Of a stretch of DNA of 61,725 nucleotides, positions 35,454 through 45,205 are shown piece by piece (the stretch's first letter is position 1; every line of letters begins with the position of its first letter). Both the position numbers and the translations under genes were made by a program. The stretch is taken from NCBI GenBank assembly GCA_012729115.1, contig JAAYDR010000020.1, forward strand, positions 1 through 61,725, read 5' to 3'. This DNA is from Clostridiales bacterium (lineage in GTDB: Bacteria > Bacillota > Clostridia > Christensenellales > Aristaeellaceae). The notes under the pieces were generated by a model. The model was given only the letters and a program-made list of their open reading frames with translations, did no database searches and was not told where the DNA came from.

Positions 35454-35855
35454 TTACACTCTTCTACGCTTGGGCGGACGGCATCCGTTGTGCGGAATGG
35501 GTGTAACGTCTTTGATCATGTTCACTTCCAGGCCGGCTGCCTGGAGGCTGCGGATGGCAGCTTCCCTGCCGGATCCGGGGCCTTTGACATAGACCTCTAC
35601 GGTCTTGAGACCAAACTCCATGGCGGCTTTGGCAGCGGTTTCAGCGGCCATCTGGGCGGCAAAGGGCGTGGATTTCTTGCTGCCACGGAACCCCAGTCCA
35701 CCGGCGCTGGCCCAGCTCAGAGCATTGCCGTTGGTGTCGGTCAGGGTGACGATGGTATTGTTAAAGGAAGAACGGATATGCGCAGCGCCACGTTCCACGA
35801 GTTTTTTTTCACGGCGTTTGCGCGAAACCTTCTTTAACTTTTGCTTGGGTGCCAT
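35454..35855 (-). CDS. rpsK: 30S ribosomal protein S11
   Basis: 133 aa. The sequence [46 protein letters not shown] and the C-terminus [14 protein letters not shown] are diagnostic. Part of the platform of the small subunit near the mRNA exit. Confidence 0.98.
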   Translation of the reverse strand: MAPKQKLKKVSRKRREKKLVERGAAHIRSSFNNTIVTLTDTNGNALSWASAGGLGFRGSKKSTPFAAQMAAETAAKAAMEFGLKTVEVYVKGPGSGREAAIRSLQAAGLEVNMIKDVTPIPHNGCRPPKRRRV

Positions 35856-35898
35856 TGTGTTAATCCCTCCATGTTACATCAGCAATCGTTCCAGGCAC

Positions 35899-36276
35899 TT
35901 ACTTGGTGGCCTTCTTCTTGCCGGCGATGGTGCGCTTGGGCCCTTTGCGGGTACGCGCATTGGTCTTGGTGTTCTGTCCGCGAACGGGCAGGCCGCGGCG
36001 ATGACGGACTCCGCGATAGCTGCCGATTTCCACCAAGCGCTTGATGTTCAGGGATACTTCCCGGCGAAGATCGCCTTCTACCTTCACATGGTGCTCAATG
36101 TATTCACGAAGCTTGCTGATTTCCTGTTCGGTCAAATCCTTGACGCGGGTGTCGGGATTGATACCGGTTTCCTTGATGATCTTCTGGGAGGTCTTAAGAC
36201 CAATGCCGAAGATGTAGGTAAGCCCGACTTCCACACGTTTTTCCCTGGGCAAGTCTACGCCCGCGATGCGTGCCAT
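35899..36276 (-). CDS. rpsM: 30S ribosomal protein S13
   Basis: 125 aa, [33 protein letters not shown] at the start and [20 protein letters not shown] near the end. It contacts the P-site tRNA through its C-terminal tail. First gene of the alpha operon, 210 nt downstream of a strong promoter. Confidence 0.98.
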   Translation of the reverse strand: MARIAGVDLPREKRVEVGLTYIFGIGLKTSQKIIKETGINPDTRVKDLTEQEISKLREYIEHHVKVEGDLRREVSLNIKRLVEIGSYRGVRHRRGLPVRGQNTKTNARTRKGPKRTIAGKKKATK

Positions 36277-36486
36277 GAGTATGCCTCCTCCTGAATGTGT
36301 TCACCATGCCCGCTAGGGCGAAGGGTCTCTTGAAGTTGGCCGTGTTCGCGTAGAGAGAGGCGCACGACCCAAGACCCCGCACGGCATTGGAGAGCTACCG
36401 CGCTTTGACAATGATGTTGGCTCAGCAGCCCATGGTCATACGCGGATACCCGCGCATGCAGCCGCCCATGGCTCTACCTGGCCTAA
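36277..36486 (-). ncRNA. 5' leader of the rpsM operon with hairpins
   Basis: About 210 nt of transcribed leader. A 9-bp stem with one wobble, CATGCGCGG-GTAT-CCGCGTATG, lies at about 36437-36458, flanked by CCATGGGC copies. It could be the autoregulatory target of a ribosomal protein such as S4, but I cannot match it to a known leader family. Confidence 0.35.
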
Positions 36487-36493
36487 CTAACGA

Positions 36494-36522
36494 AGTATAT
36501 CATACTTTTCTTAGTTGGACAA
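36494..36522 (-). promoter_or_regulatory. Promoter of the rpsM-rplQ (alpha) operon
   Basis: Minus strand TTGTCC (36517-36522), 17-bp spacer, TATACT (36494-36499) with an extended -10 TGA. An A/T-rich upstream stretch (AAAAAA) looks like an UP element. Confidence 0.75.
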
Positions 36523-36731
36523 CGCTTTTTTACAAGTATAAAGCAGATTTAGGTGAAAAATTTTAGTAAAATTGGGGGCAATAAAGCATCAAAGACTATA
36601 TGTAGTGGTATCAACAATCCCATTCAAACCAATATCGGGAACGCCCGTATGAGCGCTCCCGATGCTGAGTCCAGGGACGATGTGCTTGACGAGGTGTGAC
36701 GCCATAGCCTCCACCGCGCTTGCGTACCCAA
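36523..36731. other. Non-coding stretch between rpmJ and the alpha promoter
   Basis: Together with the leader and promoter this makes a 455-nt gene-free gap. It holds an A/T-rich part (36523-36620) and a 10-bp hairpin with one wobble at 36634-36663 (ATCGGGAGCG paired with CGTTCCCGAT on the minus strand) that lacks a T run, so it is at best a weak terminator. No gene seen. Confidence 0.55.
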
Positions 36732-36902
<171 letters not shown>

Positions 36903-37124
36903 TCAGCCTTTGCTGCGCCACGTGATGCGGCCTCGCGTCAGGTCATAAGGCGACATTTCGATGGTAACTCTGTCGCCGGGATAAATGCGGATGAAGTTCA
37001 TGCGCATTTTTCCCGAAATATGTGCCATGATCCGGTGCCCGCCGGGGAGCTCCACTTGGAACATTGCGTTGGGAAGCGCCTCGATAACCGTGCCTTCCAT
37101 TTCAATGACATCACTCTTTGACAA
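36903..37124 (-). CDS. infA: Translation initiation factor IF-1
   Basis: 73-aa OB-fold protein that blocks the A site during initiation. The motif [29 protein letters not shown]...[21 protein letters not shown] is typical. Its start overlaps the end of the KOW gene by 14 nt. Confidence 0.98.
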   Translation of the reverse strand: MSKSDVIEMEGTVIEALPNAMFQVELPGGHRIMAHISGKMRMNFIRIYPGDRVTIEMSPYDLTRGRITWRSKG

Positions 37125-37458
37125 GTGCGCATTCCTCCTTCTGATCTTTGGGGTCTGGGACCTGAATTTGCGTTTGCGATTGATTCAGATCCCTTGCAGC
37201 TGCGATGGCTTTGCGAAGATCGCTGTTGAGCAAAGGTTTGCCCTTGATAAGTGCCTGAGCAATGTCCTCAGCCCGATGCGGTGTTATCCTCAGGTGCTTT
37301 ACACGCTTCTTCTTGGGCTTTTCAATCTTTCGCATGCGGCCATCGGCCACCAGGACATGCTCCCCGTCCTGCAGGGCCACAATTACCAACCAACGGCCCT
37401 TGTCTCTGCCCTGGCTGGATACTGCCAGCCGTCCTGGTTCAAAGGGAATGGCCTTCAC
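37111..37458 (-). CDS. KOW-domain RNA-binding protein
   Basis: 115 aa. The N-terminal part ([49 protein letters not shown]) is a KOW/L14e-like module with G-R-D-x-G-R and a basic patch. The C-terminal half is acidic and Gln-rich. Small KOW proteins of this kind are encoded between map and infA in many Clostridia. It probably binds rRNA and could be a ribosome-associated factor; no function is established. It begins right after the map stop. Confidence 0.8.
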   Translation of the reverse strand: MKAIPFEPGRLAVSSQGRDKGRWLVIVALQDGEHVLVADGRMRKIEKPKKKRVKHLRITPHRAEDIAQALIKGKPLLNSDLRKAIAAARDLNQSQTQIQVPDPKDQKEECALVKE

Positions 37459-38235
37459 TTACGCTTCCTCCATCAGGATGAACCCCGGATAGGTGAGAAG
37501 CTCTGGCAGACCTTCCTCGTTTATCACAAGGGTGTGCTCATAATGGGCGCAGAGGCTGCCATCGGCAGTTACGATGGTCCAGTTGTCCTCCAACTCATTC
37601 ACATGGTAGTCACCCATGGAAATCATGGGTTCCACAGCCAAGGTCATGCCCGGGCGAAGCTTGACGCCATGGCCGGGCTTGCCATAGTTGGGCACACTGG
37701 GTTCCTCGTGCATGTTGCGGCCAATGCCGTGACCGGTCAAATCCCTCACCACGCCGTAACCGAAGCTCTCGGCATAGATTTGTACAGCGTGGCCGATATC
37801 CCCCACATTCTTGCCGTTGACCGCCTGTTTCACACCTCTGAAAAAGCATTCTTCCGTCACATCAATGAGCTGCTGCTTTTCAGGGGTGATGGCGCCTACG
37901 CCCACGGTGAATGCGCTGTCCGCCTGCCATCCTTCCAGCACCAGCCCGCAGTCAATGGAGAGGATGTCCCCGTCTTTGAGGAACACGCTTTCCGAGGGGA
38001 TGCCGTGGACCACCTGGTCGTTGAGGGAGGTACACAGGGTGGCAGGATAGCCATGATAGCCCAAAAACGATGGAGTTGCCTTGTGTTTGCGAATCAGCTG
38101 CTCCGCATATACGTCCAGGGCGGCTGTGCTGACACCGGGTTTGATGGCTTCCCTGAGACGGCACAGCACCTCATAGAGCAATGCACCGGCCTTGCGCATG
38201 GATTGGAGCTGCAGCGTATTTTTGAGGTAGATCAT
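37459..38235 (-). CDS. map: Methionine aminopeptidase type I
   Basis: 258 aa; removes the initiator methionine. Metal ligands appear in LSIDCGLVLEGWQAD (Asp and Asp), in the His of GHGIGRNMHEEPSV, and in the C-terminal glutamates (AVEPMI, and E in YEHTLVI). Overlaps adk by 4 nt. Confidence 0.97.
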   Translation of the reverse strand: MIYLKNTLQLQSMRKAGALLYEVLCRLREAIKPGVSTAALDVYAEQLIRKHKATPSFLGYHGYPATLCTSLNDQVVHGIPSESVFLKDGDILSIDCGLVLEGWQADSAFTVGVGAITPEKQQLIDVTEECFFRGVKQAVNGKNVGDIGHAVQIYAESFGYGVVRDLTGHGIGRNMHEEPSVPNYGKPGHGVKLRPGMTLAVEPMISMGDYHVNELEDNWTIVTADGSLCAHYEHTLVINEEGLPELLTYPGFILMEEA

Positions 38236-38861
38236 TTCAGTGCCTCAAGGGTTTCCAGAATCTGAGCACTGATCTCTTCCAGACCCGCATCTCCGTTGAT
38301 GTTCTTAAGAAGCCCCTTTTCCTGGTAATAGTTGATCAGGGGTGCGGTCTTTTCGTGATAGACCTTCAAACGACTTAACACCGTTTCCGGCTTATCGTCC
38401 TCCCGCTGGACCAAGCATGTGCCGTCAACCTGGCAAACATTGGATCCATGAAGGCGTTCCACATGGTGGGGGGTGCCACATTGGGGGCAGCAACGCCGTC
38501 CGGAGATCCTCTTCACCAGTACCTCGTCTTCCACAGCCAGGTTGATGACAACATGGATGGGAGCGATGGTTTCCAGGGCCTTGGCCTGTTCCACTGTCCG
38601 GGGAAACCCATCCAATATGTAGCCATGAACCGCATCCGGCTTGGCGATCCGCTCCTTCACCAGAGCAATGACCACCTCATCAGGAACCAGCTGTCCTGCG
38701 TCCATGAAAGCCTTGGCCTTAAGACCCGTGGGCGTTCCTTCGGCGATGGCGCTGCGAAGCATATCGCCTGTGGAGATCTGCGGGATCCCAAGCTTAGCAC
38801 AGATGAACTGCGCCTGGGTGCCCTTGCCTGCGCCGGGAGGGCCTAAAAAGATAATATTCAC
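38232..38861 (-). CDS. adk: Adenylate kinase, zinc-type lid
   Basis: 209 aa; makes 2 ADP from ATP and AMP. P-loop GPPGAGKGT, NMP-binding STGDMLR and DGFPRTVEQA are present. The long lid has CPQC and then CQVD, so the metal site is Cys3-Asp rather than Cys4. A 114-nt gap with hairpins separates it from secY. Confidence 0.97.
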   Translation of the reverse strand: MNIIFLGPPGAGKGTQAQFICAKLGIPQISTGDMLRSAIAEGTPTGLKAKAFMDAGQLVPDEVVIALVKERIAKPDAVHGYILDGFPRTVEQAKALETIAPIHVVINLAVEDEVLVKRISGRRCCPQCGTPHHVERLHGSNVCQVDGTCLVQREDDKPETVLSRLKVYHEKTAPLINYYQEKGLLKNINGDAGLEEISAQILETLEALK

Positions 38862-38923
38862 GCAATCGCCTCCTTACCTGGGATCCCATGAAAAACCTGC
38901 TCAGGTATTCCCGGACTCCCAAT

Positions 38924-38955
38924 GCGCTCAAAGCGCAGGGAGCCTTGGCTCCCTG
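38924..38955. repeat. Hairpins between secY and adk
   Basis: GCGCT-CAA-AGCGC (38924-38936) is followed by CAGGGAGCC-TT-GGCTCCCTG (38936-38955), a 9-bp stem. No T run follows. Possible REP-like insertion or transcription processing site. Confidence 0.5.
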
Positions 38956-38975
38956 CCGCTTTGGCATATGCCCAC

Positions 38976-40268
38976 TCAGGAGATCTTGTCATAGTTGCGG
39001 CTTACCAACAGGTCGTCAAGCTGCCGCTTGGTTTCCAGCACCACGCTTACGGCGATCAGCAGGCTGCTGGCCGCGAAGGGAATCTGGGTGTTGAGCCCAG
39101 TGGTGGCAAGGGTGGGCACGGTGGCCAGGATGGCCAGAAATAGGGCTGCAAAAAGGGTTAGACGGCTGTTGATGCGTCTGAGATAATCCACGGTAGGCTT
39201 GCCCGGACGCACCGAGGGAACTGCACCGCCCTGCTGCTGGATGTTCTTTGCAATATCCTCAGGGTTAAAGGAAATGGAGGTGTAGAAGTACGTGAAAGCG
39301 ATGATCAGCAGCGCAGTCACCAGCATATACCAGGGAGAGCCGCCGTTCATGTACCGGCTCCACCAAGCGTAAATGCCGCTGTCGGTACCGCCCACCAACT
39401 GAATGATGGTGCCTGGGAAGGCCATGAAGGAATAAGCAAAAATCAGAGGCAACACACCCACGCTGACCACCTTCATGGGAATGATGGAGTTCTGGCCGCC
39501 ATACATCTTCCGGCCAGAAACCCGCTTGGCAAATTGCACATTGATGCGACGCACGCCCATGTCCACGAAGGTGACCAGGACGATCATCACCATGGCCAGA
39601 ATCACCACTGCCAGCAGGGTCAGCCAGGGGGTGAGGGAATTTGCGCCCAGAGCGCTGGAAACCAGATTGAAGAAGCCAATGTAGAGGTTGTTGATGATGC
39701 CCGCGAAAATCAGCAAAGAAATTCCGTTGCCGATGCCTTTTTCCGTGATGCGTTCACCAATCCACATGGACAGAGCGGTACCGCCTGCCATGCTCATGCC
39801 CACCAACAGGGTGTTAAACCATCCGGCTTTGATATACCCCAGGCTGGACACCAGACCGATGGCCTGAATGATGGCCAAGCCAACCGTCACGTAGCGGGTG
39901 ATGGAGGCAATCTTCTTCTGGCCCTCGGGGCCGCTCTTTTGCAGCCTCTCCAGCGCAGGAATGGCGATGGTCAGCAACTGCATGATGATGCTGGAGTTGA
40001 TGTAGGGGGAGATGCCCATGGCCATAATGGTCATATTGGAGAAGTTGTTGCCTGTCATCATGTTCAGCAGGTCCAGCAGAGGAAGTTGCGCACTGCCCAT
40101 GTTGGCAAGCACCCTGGCGTAGTCCACGCCGGGGGCGGGGATAACGCCCACCAGGCGGAAAAGCACCAGCATCAGAAAGGTGTAAATCAGCTTTTTGCGA
40201 ATGTCCTGGACCTTCCAGGCATTGCGCAAGGAAGCCAGAATACCCACCTTGCTCATTGTCTTAGGCAT
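38976..40268 (-). CDS. secY: Preprotein translocase subunit SecY
   Basis: 430 aa, ten membrane helices; the channel of the Sec system. Typical motifs include RLVGVIPAPGVDY, GNNFSNMTIMAMGISPYINSSIIMQLL and the cytoplasmic loop RRINVQFAKRVSGRKMYGGQNSIIPMK. Starts 1 nt after the rplO stop. Confidence 0.98.
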   Translation of the reverse strand: MPKTMSKVGILASLRNAWKVQDIRKKLIYTFLMLVLFRLVGVIPAPGVDYARVLANMGSAQLPLLDLLNMMTGNNFSNMTIMAMGISPYINSSIIMQLLTIAIPALERLQKSGPEGQKKIASITRYVTVGLAIIQAIGLVSSLGYIKAGWFNTLLVGMSMAGGTALSMWIGERITEKGIGNGISLLIFAGIINNLYIGFFNLVSSALGANSLTPWLTLLAVVILAMVMIVLVTFVDMGVRRINVQFAKRVSGRKMYGGQNSIIPMKVVSVGVLPLIFAYSFMAFPGTIIQLVGGTDSGIYAWWSRYMNGGSPWYMLVTALLIIAFTYFYTSISFNPEDIAKNIQQQGGAVPSVRPGKPTVDYLRRINSRLTLFAALFLAILATVPTLATTGLNTQIPFAASSLLIAVSVVLETKRQLDDLLVSRNYDKIS

Positions 40269-40269
40269 C

Positions 40270-40710
40270 TTACTTCACCTCGGCTTTCCCGCCGAGGGCC
40301 TCGATCTTTTCCTGTGCACTTTTGGTAAACTTGGCGGCCTGCACGGTGATCTTCTTGGTGAGATCGCCGTTGCCAAGGACTTTCACACCGGCGAGGGTCT
40401 TTTTGACCAGCCCGGCTTCCTTTAGCATTTCCACCGTTACCGTCGCGCCGTTGTCAAAGATCTCCAATTGGCCCACGTTCACCGTGGCGTACTCTGTGCG
40501 GAAGATGTTGGTAAAGCCCTTCTTGGGGACGCGGCGGTACAGGGGCATCTGGCCGCCCTCAAAACCGGGGCGCTTCCCGCCGCCGGAACGGGCCTTGGCA
40601 CCCTTGTGGCCTTTACCGGAGGTCTTGCCCAACCCCGAACCCACGCCCCGACCGAGGCGCTTGGGTGCAGTGGTGGAACCCGCGGCGGGCCCTAATTCGT
40701 GCAGTTTCAT
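40270..40710 (-). CDS. rplO: 50S ribosomal protein L15
   Basis: 146 aa. Gly/Lys-rich N-terminus [21 protein letters not shown] and the motif [19 protein letters not shown] identify it. Late assembly protein of the large subunit. Confidence 0.98.
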   Translation of the reverse strand: MKLHELGPAAGSTTAPKRLGRGVGSGLGKTSGKGHKGAKARSGGGKRPGFEGGQMPLYRRVPKKGFTNIFRTEYATVNVGQLEIFDNGATVTVEMLKEAGLVKKTLAGVKVLGNGDLTKKITVQAAKFTKSAQEKIEALGGKAEVK

Positions 40711-40724
40711 TGGGGTTTCCCTCC

Positions 40725-41069
40725 TTACATATCAGCGGTTGCTTCCTTCACGGCTTTTTTCGCTTTGGGGGCGGCTTCCTTGACAGCTTTCTCAGCCTTG
40801 GGGGCCACTTCCTTGACAGCTTTCTCAGCTTTGGGGGCCGCTTCCTTGGCAACCGTCTCAGCCTTGGGAGCCTGCTTCTTTTCCGCCGTACCGGGGACCT
40901 CTTTGACTTCTACCATGTGCCGCACTCGGAAGATTTGCCCGCGAATGCTGGGGTTGTCTTCCTTCTCCACGGTCTGGCCGATCTTGCGCAGGCCAAGGGC
41001 TGCCACGGTATCCTTGTGGACCTGCAGGCTGGAGATGGGCGACTTTTTCAACGTAATGAGCAGTTTCAT
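40725..41069 (-). CDS. rpmD: 50S ribosomal protein L30 with a repeat tail
   Basis: 114 aa, about twice the usual length. Residues 1-60 are L30 ([38 protein letters not shown]). Residues 61-114 are an Ala/Lys/Glu tail made of imperfect 11-residue repeats of the type [11 protein letters not shown], resembling histone H1-like tails. The repeats are visible in DNA as a 33-nt period. The gene is in the normal spc order between rpsE and rplO. Confidence 0.93.
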   Translation of the reverse strand: MKLLITLKKSPISSLQVHKDTVAALGLRKIGQTVEKEDNPSIRGQIFRVRHMVEVKEVPGTAEKKQAPKAETVAKEAAPKAEKAVKEVAPKAEKAVKEAAPKAKKAVKEATADM

Positions 41070-41083
41070 GCGCGCCTTCCTCC

Positions 41084-41581
41084 TTAGCCCAAAATTTCTT
41101 CCACGGTCTTGCCACGGAGCTTGGCAACCTGCTCGGCAGAGCGAAGCTGACGAAGTCCCTCAATGGTGGCTTTGACCATGTTGATCTTGTTGTTGGTGCC
41201 ATAGCTCTTGGTGCGGATGTCCTTCACGCCAGCCAGCTCCAGTACGGCACGGGCCGCGCCGCCAGCGATGACGCCGGTACCTTCGGGAGCCGGCAGCAAG
41301 ACGACCTTGCCGGTGCCAAAAAGGCCGACACTCTCATGGGGAATGCTGGTATTGACAATGGGAACGCGGATCAGATGCTTTTTGGCATCTTCCACACCCT
41401 TGCGGATCGCCTCGGAAATTTCGGCGGCTTTGCCCATGCCCGCGCCCACGCGGCCATTCTCGTCGCCTACCACGACCAGCGCGGAGAAGCGGAAGTTACG
41501 GCCGCCCTTAACAACCTTGGTAACACGGTTGACGGCCACGAGCTTCTCTTTAAATTCGCTGACCTGTTCCATGCGTTGCAT
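41084..41581 (-). CDS. rpsE: 30S ribosomal protein S5
   Basis: 165 aa. [35 protein letters not shown] and [25 protein letters not shown] are typical. Start at 41581 is 7 nt after AAGGAGGA; a frame running to 41719 has no site. Confidence 0.97.
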   Translation of the reverse strand: MQRMEQVSEFKEKLVAVNRVTKVVKGGRNFRFSALVVVGDENGRVGAGMGKAAEISEAIRKGVEDAKKHLIRVPIVNTSIPHESVGLFGTGKVVLLPAPEGTGVIAGGAARAVLELAGVKDIRTKSYGTNNKINMVKATIEGLRQLRSAEQVAKLRGKTVEEILG

Positions 41582-41597
41582 GCGTTCGTCCTCCTTC

Positions 41598-41966
41598 TTA
41601 GAATTCAAGGCCGGCTTCGCGGGCGGCAGCGGCCAACTCGGCCACACGGCCGGTGTACACATAGCCACTCCGGTCAAAGACCACGGTCTTGACGCCTGCT
41701 TCCATCGCACGCTGCGCAATCAGCTTGCCGACGATCTTGGCGGCGCCCTTTTTGTCGACATCCTTGAGCTGGGCCAGCACGTCCTTCTCCTGCGTGGAGG
41801 CGGCGGCCAGGGTTACACCCTTGGTGTCGTCAATCACCTGGGCGTAGATGTTGTTCAGGCTGCGATAGACGCACAGACGCGGCATGTCCGGGGTGCCGCT
41901 GATCTTTTTGCGTACGCGGGCATGACGGATGACTCGGTCTGCGTTACGGTCACGCTTCTTGTACAT
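41598..41966 (-). CDS. rplR: 50S ribosomal protein L18
   Basis: 122 aa, binds 5S rRNA. Motif [24 protein letters not shown] and the C-terminus [26 protein letters not shown] are typical. Confidence 0.98.
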   Translation of the reverse strand: MYKKRDRNADRVIRHARVRKKISGTPDMPRLCVYRSLNNIYAQVIDDTKGVTLAAASTQEKDVLAQLKDVDKKGAAKIVGKLIAQRAMEAGVKTVVFDRSGYVYTGRVAELAAAAREAGLEF

Positions 41967-41987
41967 TTGCGTTCACTCCCTTTCTTC

Positions 41988-42527
41988 TTACTTGCCGGTC
42001 TTGCCTTCCTTGCGGCGGATATGCTCGTTGTCATACTTGATGCCCTTGCCCAGATAGGGCTCCGGCTTGCGCATGGCACGGATATCGGCGGCAAGGTTGC
42101 CTACCACCTGCTTGTTGATGCCCCATACCACGATCTTGGTGGGGGCGGGGGTTTCAAACTTGACGTTTTCCGGGGCTTCAAAAACCACCGGATGGGAATA
42201 ACCGATATTCAAGGTCAGCGTGGACCCATCGGTTTGGGCACGAAAGCCGGTTCCAACCAATTCCAGTGTTTTGGAGAAGCCGGTGGTGACTCCCACCACC
42301 ATGTTGTGGACCAGGCTACGATACAGGCCGTGCATGGCCTTGTGGGGCTTGGCGTCGCTGGGGCGGTTGAGCGTGAGAACGCCGCCTTCCTGCTTCAAGG
42401 TGATATCGGGGTGAACCGCCTGGACCAAAGTGCCCTTGGGCCCTTTGACCGTCACGGCATTATGCTCATCCACCTGCACCGTCACGCCCGCAGGGACTGT
42501 GATCGGAAGTTTTCCGATTCGAGACAT
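41988..42527 (-). CDS. rplF: 50S ribosomal protein L6
   Basis: 179 aa. [21 protein letters not shown] at the start and [24 protein letters not shown] at the end. Lies near the GTPase-associated region of the large subunit. Confidence 0.98.
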   Translation of the reverse strand: MSRIGKLPITVPAGVTVQVDEHNAVTVKGPKGTLVQAVHPDITLKQEGGVLTLNRPSDAKPHKAMHGLYRSLVHNMVVGVTTGFSKTLELVGTGFRAQTDGSTLTLNIGYSHPVVFEAPENVKFETPAPTKIVVWGINKQVVGNLAADIRAMRKPEPYLGKGIKYDNEHIRRKEGKTGK

Positions 42528-42555
42528 TGTGTTTCCACCTCCATTGCGTGTCGGT

Positions 42556-42957
42556 TTACCAGATGTAGGCGAGCACTTCCCCGCCGATCATTTGCTTGCG
42601 CGCTTCCCGGTCCGTCATCAAACCCTTGCTGGTGGAGATGATGGCGATGCCCAAGCCGCCCAACACCTTGGGCAGTTCTTCGGAACGGGCGTACACCCGC
42701 AGTCCGGGCTTGGAAATGCGCTTGAGTCCCGCAATCACGGGCTGCTGCTTGCCATTGACATACTTGAGTACAATCTTGATGCTCCCCTGGGGGCCATCAT
42801 CCAAAAAATCAACCGATTTGACATAGCCTTCCGCCAGAAGGATTTTCGCAATCGCTTTCTTGGCATTGCTCGCGGGCATCACAACGGCGTCATGCTTTGC
42901 GACCTGGGCATTGCGGATGCGGGTCAGCATATCGGCGATGGGATCATTCACAACCAT
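42556..42957 (-). CDS. rpsH: 30S ribosomal protein S8
   Basis: 133 aa; starts [18 protein letters not shown] behind AAGGAGGTTC. The C-terminus [26 protein letters not shown] is conserved. Known autogenous regulator of the spc operon in E. coli. Confidence 0.97.
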   Translation of the reverse strand: MVVNDPIADMLTRIRNAQVAKHDAVVMPASNAKKAIAKILLAEGYVKSVDFLDDGPQGSIKIVLKYVNGKQQPVIAGLKRISKPGLRVYARSEELPKVLGGLGIAIISTSKGLMTDREARKQMIGGEVLAYIW

Positions 42958-42985
42958 GATAGAACCTCCTTCCGTTCTTTCCCGC

Positions 42986-43171
42986 TTACCAACTGGCCTT
43001 GCGGACACCGGGAATTTGGCCTTTGTAGGCCAGCTCTCTGAAGCAAATACGGCAAATACCGTACTTGCGAAGCACCGAGTGGGGACGTCCGCACAGGCGG
43101 CACCGGGTGTAAGCCCGGGTCGAGAACTTGGGCGTTCTGGCCTGTTTGATTTTCATGCTTGTCTTGGCCAC
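42986..43171 (-). CDS. rpsN: 30S ribosomal protein S14, zinc type
   Basis: 61 aa with a GTG start at 43171 behind GAAGGGAG. Four cysteines in CRLCGRPH and [10 protein letters not shown] make it the zinc-binding (type Z) form, typical of the S14 gene embedded in the Firmicutes spc operon. Confidence 0.96.
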   Translation of the reverse strand: MAKTSMKIKQARTPKFSTRAYTRCRLCGRPHSVLRKYGICRICFRELAYKGQIPGVRKASW

Positions 43172-43193
43172 TGTCTTTTCTCCCTTCCCTTGC

Positions 43194-43736
43194 TTACTGA
43201 ACGTACGGCATGCCGAGGAGTTGGAGCAATTCCTTGCATTCCTCATCGGTATTGGCCGAAGTGACGAAAATCATTTCCATACCGCGGATCTTTTCCACCT
43301 TGTCATACTCGATTTCGGGGAAAATGAGCTGATCGCGGATGCCCAGGGCGTAGTTGCCACGACCGTCGAAGGCCTTGTCACTTACACCGCGGAAGTCGCG
43401 GACCCGGGGAAGAGCCACGTTGACCAGTTTGTCCATAAACTGCTCCATACGCACTCCCCGCAGGGTTACCTTTGCGCCGATGCTCATGCCCTGGCGGACC
43501 TTGAAGTTCGCCACGGATTTGCGGGCCTTGGTTACCAGCGGCTTTTGGCCGGCGATGGTCGCCAGCTCCGCTACGGCGAGTTCCAATCCCTTGGGATTAT
43601 CCTTGCAGTCGCCCAGGCCCATGTTGATCACGATCTTATGAAGCTTGGGGACCTGATTGATGTTCTTGTAGCCGAATTTCTGCATCAGGGCAGGCACGGC
43701 TTCGTTCAGGTACTTTTCCATGAGTCTTGTCGCCAT
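43194..43736 (-). CDS. rplE: 50S ribosomal protein L5
   Basis: 180 aa, 5S rRNA binder. [22 protein letters not shown] and the central [31 protein letters not shown] are typical. Confidence 0.98.
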   Translation of the reverse strand: MATRLMEKYLNEAVPALMQKFGYKNINQVPKLHKIVINMGLGDCKDNPKGLELAVAELATIAGQKPLVTKARKSVANFKVRQGMSIGAKVTLRGVRMEQFMDKLVNVALPRVRDFRGVSDKAFDGRGNYALGIRDQLIFPEIEYDKVEKIRGMEMIFVTSANTDEECKELLQLLGMPYVQ

Positions 43737-43750
43737 TTGCCGTCCCTCCC

Positions 43751-44101
43751 TCAGTCAATGTCCGCTTGGCAACGCTTGCACACACGAACGGACTTCATCT
43801 TTTTGGTTCCGTCATCCCGGGTGACTTCCATGATGCGGTGGGATACGCGGGTACCCTTGCCGCACTTGGGGCAAATCACCATTACGTTGGAGGCGTCAAT
43901 GCTGCGCTCCTTCTGGAAGATACCACCGGGCTGGCCTTGACGGCGGGATTTCTGGTGCTTGGTAATGTAAGCGACCCCTTCCACTACCACCCGGCCATTC
44001 TTGGTATCCACGCTGAGCACTTTACCCTGCTTGCCCTTGATGCCTTCAGGACCTGAGATGACGACAACCTGATCCTTGGATCTCACATGAACTTTATTCA
44101 T
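43751..44101 (-). CDS. rplX: 50S ribosomal protein L24
   Basis: 116 aa with KOW motif [21 protein letters not shown] and C-terminal [15 protein letters not shown], then CKRCQADID. The two CxxC pairs suggest an extra zinc site, seen in many Clostridia. ATG at 44101 preferred over 44119, which overlaps the rplN stop. Confidence 0.96.
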   Translation of the reverse strand: MNKVHVRSKDQVVVISGPEGIKGKQGKVLSVDTKNGRVVVEGVAYITKHQKSRRQGQPGGIFQKERSIDASNVMVICPKCGKGTRVSHRIMEVTRDDGTKKMKSVRVCKRCQADID

Positions 44102-44118
44102 TGTCTCGTCATCCTCCA

Positions 44119-44487
44119 TCAGAGCACTTCGGGAGCCAGTGAGACGATCTTCATATAATCTCTCTCACGAAGCTCACGGGCTACGGGTCCAAAGATACGG
44201 GTGCCACGGGGCATCTTCTGGTCGTTGATAATCACGGCGGCATTGTCGTCAAAGCGGATATAGCTCCCATCGGGGCGACGCTTCTGCTTGCGCATGCGCA
44301 CGATAACAGCTTTCACCACATCGCCCTTTTTCACGGTGCCACCGGGATTGGCGCTCTTAACGCTGGCGACGATCACATCGCCGATAGAGCCGTCCCGGCG
44401 AAAGGAACCGCCGAGCACGCGGATACACATGATTTCCTTGGCGCCGGAATTATCGGCTACCTTGAGTCGCGTTTGCGGCTGGATCAT
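44119..44487 (-). CDS. rplN: 50S ribosomal protein L14
   Basis: 122 aa, [28 protein letters not shown] and [29 protein letters not shown] 221-nt gap with three hairpins separates it from rpsQ, unusual in this operon. Confidence 0.98.
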   Translation of the reverse strand: MIQPQTRLKVADNSGAKEIMCIRVLGGSFRRDGSIGDVIVASVKSANPGGTVKKGDVVKAVIVRMRKQKRRPDGSYIRFDDNAAVIINDQKMPRGTRIFGPVARELRERDYMKIVSLAPEVL

Positions 44488-44548
44488 ACGGTCTTTTCCC
44501 TCCTTGTTTGGGATCCTCCGAGGGTGAACAGGTTTTATTCTGCACCCA

Positions 44549-44688
44549 CCAGGGTCTTGCCCTGGATCCATCACCGCGCAATGCGCGGGGGACGGAGATG
44601 AATGGTATTTTTTACCCACTGCACCCGGCATCCGTTTGTCAATGAATCCAACCGGAGCGGGTTGGGAGTTCCAGGGGACAGCCCCTGG
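44549..44688. repeat. Three-hairpin palindromic element between rpsQ and rplN
   Basis: Perfect stems: CCAGGG-TCTTG-CCCTGG (44549-44565), CCGCGC-AAT-GCGCGG (44574-44588) and CCAGGGG-ACAG-CCCCTGG (44671-44688). The run of GC-rich palindromes resembles repetitive extragenic palindromes. None has a T run. Confidence 0.6.
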
Positions 44689-44708
44689 GTGGGCTCAGCC
44701 CCTGATGG

Positions 44709-44969
44709 TTACTTGGCCTTCTCGAGAATTTCAACCAAGCGCCAACGCTTGTCGCGGCTCAAGGGGCGGGTTTCCATGACGCGTACCCGATCACCGATTC
44801 CACATTCATTGTTCTCATCGTGGGCCTTGAGCTTATTGGTTTTGTTCATGATCTTGCCATACAGGGGATGGCGCACGCGGGTCTTGATTTCCACTACGAT
44901 GGTTTTGTCCATCTTGTCGCTTACGACCAAGCCCTCGCGGGTTTTGCGAAGTCCTCTTTGTTCAGACAT
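44709..44969 (-). CDS. rpsQ: 30S ribosomal protein S17
   Basis: 86 aa, [34 protein letters not shown] and the C-terminal [23 protein letters not shown]. Primary 16S rRNA binder. Confidence 0.98.
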   Translation of the reverse strand: MSEQRGLRKTREGLVVSDKMDKTIVVEIKTRVRHPLYGKIMNKTNKLKAHDENNECGIGDRVRVMETRPLSRDKRWRLVEILEKAK

Positions 44970-45004
44970 TGAAGCGGCTGCCTCCTTCTTAAAAGTCTAC
45001 GCCC

Positions 45005-45205
45005 TCAGCGGGCCTCTTTCTGTTCCAGTTGACGAAGGACGGTCATGCAGCGGGCGATATCACGCTTCACGTTCTGGATGACCATGGTGTTTTGTAACTG
45101 GCCCGTGGCAAGCTGGAAACGAAGGTTGAACAACTCCGCTTTCAGTTCAGCCACCTTGCTTTCCAGCTCGGTCCTGCTCATGATCACAAGCTCTTTTGCC
45201 TTCAT
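45005..45205 (-). CDS. rpmC: 50S ribosomal protein L29
   Basis: 66 aa, two-helix protein near the peptide exit tunnel. [35 protein letters not shown] is typical. Overlaps rplP by 4 nt. Confidence 0.97.
   Translation of the reverse strand: MKAKELVIMSRTELESKVAELKAELFNLRFQLATGQLQNTMVIQNVKRDIARCMTVLRQLEQKEAR

Noticed and set aside
34564-35592. 342-codon plus-strand frame
   Set aside because: It is antisense to rpoA, rpsD and rpsK.
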